Assembly (NCBI RefSeq): GCF_028389875.1
Contig: NC_084678.1
Span: forward strand, 12,740,899-12,804,898
Length of the DNA stretch: 64,000 bases
Direction of reading: 5' to 3'
Source of the DNA: Rhea pennata
Taxonomy: Eukaryota; Chordata; Aves; Rheiformes; Rheidae
Position numbers and translations under genes: made by a program. This document shows positions 62,001 through 64,000 of the stretch, in pieces (positions within the stretch are counted from its first letter, which is position 1; each line of letters begins with the position of its first letter). Under the pieces are notes generated by a model that searched no databases, had not been told where the DNA came from, and worked only from the letters and a program-made list of their open reading frames with translations.

Positions 62001-63556
62001 CCATAAAAATAAGCTTTGTTTTTTAGAAACATTTGCCTTCATACTAGAATACTAAATAACAATTAAAAAAGATACTGTTCTATCACTCTCTGCATATTGT
62101 CAAACTTCTGAAAGACATCTGGTGCTCAGATGTCACCCTGGAAAACTGCCTAAGCTCAACTCCCAAACAAGGAAGAGGAAAATCTAGCTGGTAAACCTGT
62201 TTTACAGGTCAAGTGTCAGATATCCATGCTGAAATGTAATTACACACCAGCACTTCTTTGGGGTCAACTGATTTATTGAAAGCGAACAGGGAGAATTTTT
62301 TCCAAGACACTTCAAGTTAAAGATTGTGGTCATCATTCATACATTTTTGCAACATTAATGTGAAAGCTGGAAGAACAAATGCGAAGAAACTACTGGAGAA
62401 TGTAATCTTAAATAAAAATTAAAATAAGGCTGTTAACAAATAACCACATGTTAAAGTTATTTCATCATCGATTTTGACAATCATCTAGCATCTTGAAATA
62501 CAAACATGGTCTCTTTAAACCTGATATGTTAAAAAATACAGAATAAAAAAAAGATTTGTGTTAAACTAAAAATTCAATGTTAATCAATAAACAAAAATAA
62601 GCAATAAAAGCTTTTATTTAATGTCAAAACTATTCTTGGACCTCATCTTAATTACTGTTGAGATCAAAAGCAACAACAGTTCTTCTTAATACTCATTGCA
62701 AGTACATGCAGGTATAGCTGCTAAAAAAAATTTTCTGAAATACCTCCACACTTGGTCAAAAGACGATACAATACTAATCAGGACAATCTTTCTGTTTTCT
62801 TGAATTTAATTCAAGTACAAACTCTAGTCTTATTTGCAAATTCTCAATGCGATATTCCAAGTCCTGATCAAGTTCTTTTTTTAAAAAAATATCACATTGT
62901 TTCAGTGGTACTCATGATTACATACTACTAAGAATCTTATATTTTTAAGACTTAACAGGTTAAGACATCTAAGCTATGGTTCCAAGCTTCAGCTGTATCA
63001 CACTAGTTTCTGAATTCTCAGAGCAACTAATAAATAGTTTGTTACTGTTTTCCTTCTCTGAGACAATAATGGTGTAGAAAGTTCTAAGTTCAATGACAAA
63101 ACGTAAAACTCTGAATTCAGAAGGTAAGATTTTTATCTTACTAAATATAAGAGATGGAAAACATCGCACAAAATCATTATAAATACACTCTAAAGGACCT
63201 TAAATAGCATTAAAAGAGACACTAAATAAGTCAGAGTGACATTCGTAATTAGTGATATGACAGACAGCAAGTGATGACACAAGAACTAAAAATCTGTCAG
63301 AAAACTCAATTTTCCAGACTCTCGTACTGACCATCTTATAAACTAGATAAATACATTTCCTAAAAAGCAATAAAATCGAAGTTACAAGCTTTCTTCCAGC
63401 TTCACTTACATTCACAGCTTCCACCTTGTACTCATCCTCACTGTCAGGAGCAGAGAGGTCCAACAGAATTGGACACACCTTATTTTCAATGTCACTCTGA
63501 GCAACGAGATCTTGTTCTATCAGTACAAGCAGCGCTTCTTGACCTGCCTTTCTAAC
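50260..63556 (-). CDS. PPP4R1L: PP4 regulatory subunit 1-like, 5'-incomplete, 15 exons visible
   Basis: This HEAT-repeat protein is a paralog of PPP4R1, which binds the phosphatase PPP4C and directs it to substrates. Fifteen minus-strand exons (63556-63410 down to 50414-50260) join in consistent phase with GT-AG introns into 812 codons plus TAA and no internal stop. Using visible-part numbering, residues 1-190 are N-terminal HEAT repeats (AGQEALLVLIEQDLVAQSD, LPRFCELCSDGKLFQVRK, WGMRKACAECFMAVSY, VRQAAFQSLGPFISTFANPS). Residues about 190-480 are a low-complexity acidic linker with a short conserved island (DDPDVQAQVQVLSAALRA). Residues 480-761 are C-terminal HEAT repeats (LLDQYLSMTDPARAQTVDTE, KVRRTLAFSIHELAVILGDQ, NGFLKDLDEVRIGVLKHL). 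The C-terminus diverges from PPP4R1. Flanking ANKRD60 and CIMIP1 point to the PPP4R1L locus (human 20q13.32), not PPP4R1 (18p11). Roughly the first 70 residues and the promoter lie beyond 64000. Human PPP4R1L is a pseudogene, whereas this copy looks functional. Confidence 0.93.
51147..51160 (-). promoter_or_regulatory. CTCF core motif in last PPP4R1L intron
   Basis: On the minus strand CCACTAGAGGGCAG fits CCASYAGRKGGCRS at every position and is one of the commonest strong CTCF core forms. It has the same orientation as the site at 39088-39075. Confidence 0.55.
51470..51611 (-). CDS. PPP4R1L: PPP4R1L exon (715-761)
   Basis: Acceptor tatcctgtag, donor AAAG|gtgtgg. Contains DPVPNVRVLLAKALRQTLLE, the last HEAT-type repeat. 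Confidence 0.93.
52364..52498 (-). CDS. PPP4R1L: PPP4R1L exon (670-714)
   Basis: 45 codons in phase 0, acceptor tgttccacag, donor CAG|gttgga. Contains NFINELVVRFRHSSKWVGRQ. Confidence 0.92.
52986..53020. repeat. T35 homopolymer
   Basis: Thirty-five T in a PPP4R1L intron, preceded by a GTTTG/GTTGG-rich stretch. No retroposon was recognised beside it. Confidence 0.9.
53357..53477 (-). CDS. PPP4R1L: PPP4R1L exon (629-669)
   Basis: Acceptor ttatgtttcag, donor CTG|gtaggg. Contains LYNPNDVYDYLRHIALTLC and SEVRWISFKL. Confidence 0.93.
53905..54220 (+). mobile_element. CR1 LINE 3' end
   Basis: A truncated but well-preserved CR1: the segment with GAAGAACTACTTCACTGTGAG and GGGACAGAGCACTGGAAC, then GTCTGGACATGATCCTGTGC, GTGACCCTGCTTGAGCAGG, GGACTAGATGATCTCCAGAG, GTCCCTTCCAACCTCAACC and the terminal ATTCTGTG octamer repeat. 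Inserted opposite to PPP4R1L in its intron. Confidence 0.92.
54460..54590 (-). mobile_element. CR1 LINE 3' end, short
   Basis: TCACAGAATCACAGAATGG followed by TTGAGGTTGGAAGGGATCTC is the reverse complement of a CR1 terminus. Similarity fades after about 100-130 bases. Together with the plus-strand copy 240 bp away it forms an inverted CR1 pair. Confidence 0.88.
54869..54969 (-). CDS. PPP4R1L: PPP4R1L exon (596-628)
   Basis: Acceptor tttcttcag, donor CAGA|gtaagc. Contains ADKRREYLYQLQEFVVTDNS and NWRFRYELAE. Confidence 0.93.
55585..55746 (-). CDS. PPP4R1L: PPP4R1L exon (542-595)
   Basis: Acceptor ctatttgcag, donor AAG|gtagga. 54 codons with WKVRRTLAFSIHELAVILGD and FLKDLDEVRIGVLKHLYDF, two HEAT repeats. 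Confidence 0.94.
56031..56216 (-). CDS. PPP4R1L: PPP4R1L exon (480-541)
   Basis: Acceptor ctatctacag, donor CAG|gtaaaa. Encodes the strongly conserved LLDQYLSMTDPARAQTVDTE and AKHCAYSLPGVALTLGRQNW segments. Confidence 0.94.
56729..56821 (-). CDS. PPP4R1L: PPP4R1L exon (449-479)
   Basis: 31 codons in phase 0, acceptor tcttttacag, donor CAG|gtgatt. A charged linker ending FEDDKSKLQ. Confidence 0.9.
57097..57329 (-). CDS. PPP4R1L: PPP4R1L linker exon (371-448)
   Basis: Acceptor ttatatag, donor ACA|gtgagt. Begins AQVQVLSAALRAAQFDS and then an acidic stretch with an in-frame six-residue duplication (ETTISD, EATISD). Confidence 0.92.
57193..57228 (-). repeat. In-frame 18-bp tandem duplication in PPP4R1L
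   Basis: Two 18-base copies differing at one base, encoding ETTISD and EATISD in the acidic linker. The length keeps the frame. Confidence 0.85.
57771..58207 (-). CDS. PPP4R1L: PPP4R1L linker exon (225-371)
   Basis: The largest exon, 437 bases, with acceptor ctgttgtcag and donor CAAG|gtgaga. Mostly Ser/Glu/Asp-rich and unlike PPP4R1, but it contains FLYWRPPLPDISQDLELLQ and ends KKVLESLQEHIDDPDVQ, which align to the paralog. Confidence 0.92.
58562..58755 (-). CDS. PPP4R1L: PPP4R1L exon (161-224)
   Basis: Acceptor ctttttcag, donor CCAG|gtaaat. Starts with the conserved VRQAAFQSLGPFISTFANPS, then passes into the variable linker. Confidence 0.92.
59226..59384 (-). CDS. PPP4R1L: PPP4R1L exon (108-160)
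   Basis: Acceptor attttggcag, donor TGG|gtaagt. 53 codons with VWGMRKACAECFMAVSYTT and ending DTCRW. Confidence 0.93.
59897..59962 (-). CDS. PPP4R1L: PPP4R1L exon (86-107)
   Basis: A 66-base exon with acceptor tttgttag and donor CTG|gtatgt. Encodes ICAANFGDICNAVGQEATER and two Leu. Confidence 0.92.
60909..61016 (-). CDS. PPP4R1L: PPP4R1L exon (50-85)
   Basis: Acceptor tgatttcag, donor AAG|gttggc. 36 codons containing STVEHMLLPRFCELCSDGKL. Confidence 0.93.
63410..63556 (-). CDS. PPP4R1L: PPP4R1L exon (visible residues 1-49)
   Basis: Acceptor attaatag, donor AAT|gtaagt. 49 codons in phase 0, ending SAPDSEDEYKVEAVN, a segment strongly conserved with PPP4R1. Confidence 0.92.
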
Positions 63557-64000
63557 CTATTAATTTAAATGAAAAAGGAAAAAAGGAAGTGTATCACTAA
63601 AAACAAAATTAACTGATAATGTGAAAACCACAAAAGACATTTTCATCAAACTCAGTACAAGTTCTTTATTAAAAAAAAAAAAAAGAGTAGAAAAATTCAA
63701 TATAAGGTATTAGTAATACAGAACTACATTTTCCTATCATTGCTAGATGTCCTTAAACCAAATTCTGAGGAGCAGCAGCCAGAAGCTGAAGTATAGGACA
63801 GGACTTAAGGCATAGTTCCTAGAATAGACTGTGCCAATATGCTGCTGGGTAAGCCTTTTGAGTTTCCTATTCTCTCCAGTAGGAAGTGAAAAAAAAACAA
63901 AAAATAAACAAAAAAAATCCCCACTATTCAGACCTCCCTAGCAAAGTGTGATGAAATCTGTAAATAAAGCACGACAGACGAGCTAGGTATCAATTAACAA

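Noticed and set aside
50260-63556. Assignment to PPP4R1 instead of PPP4R1L
   Set aside because: Neighbours ANKRD60 and CIMIP1 fit human 20q13.32, and the linker and C-terminus diverge from PPP4R1. Not fully excluded without a tree.

Overview
This is a vertebrate nuclear genome window and almost certainly a bird. The reasons are intron-rich genes with short exons and GT-AG splice sites, CR1 LINE 3' ends with the avian octamer-type tail (near 54.2 kb and 54.47 kb, plus an older copy at 5.1-5.7 kb), few interspersed repeats and two compact CpG islands. The gene order CIMIP1 (C20orf85, +), ANKRD60 (-), PPP4R1L (-) is the order I recall for human 20q13.32, between PMEPA1 and RAB22A/VAPB. No operon, phage, plasmid or CRISPR feature is present.

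Layout. 1-14.87 kb is intergenic, with one old CR1 copy and several simple repeats. CIMIP1 starts in a CpG island at about 14.9-15.35 kb. Its four coding exons (15186-19701) encode 132 aa, and a close match to an RFX X-box lies 126 bp before the ATG. 20-39 kb is intergenic, with two MIR-like SINE relics, homopolymer tracts and some GC-richer unique DNA at 27.6-28.9 kb. At 39.24-40.23 kb is a second CpG island that belongs to no recognised gene. It carries six near-identical 48-bp tandem copies and has a perfect CTCF core match about 150 bp to its left. ANKRD60 (minus, 45987 to 41310, four exons, 246 aa) has a ubiquitin-like N-terminal part and an ankyrin-repeat C-terminal part. PPP4R1L (minus) fills 50.26-63.56 kb with 15 coding exons. 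It runs off the right edge, so the N-terminal exons are missing. Its candidate 3' UTR reaches down to about 47.1-47.25 kb.

The genes have no obvious shared pathway. CIMIP1 is a structural protein of motile-cilium doublet microtubules, ANKRD60 is an uncharacterised Ubl/ankyrin protein, and PPP4R1L is a HEAT-repeat paralog of protein phosphatase 4 regulatory subunit 1. The main biological point is that PPP4R1L, annotated as a pseudogene in human, is open through all 15 visible exons here (812 codons, consistent phases, canonical splice sites). No exotic new system was found. The less explained signals are the orphan CpG-island minisatellite, the clustered miR-101 and Pumilio type sites in the PPP4R1L 3' region, and the promoter architecture of CIMIP1.
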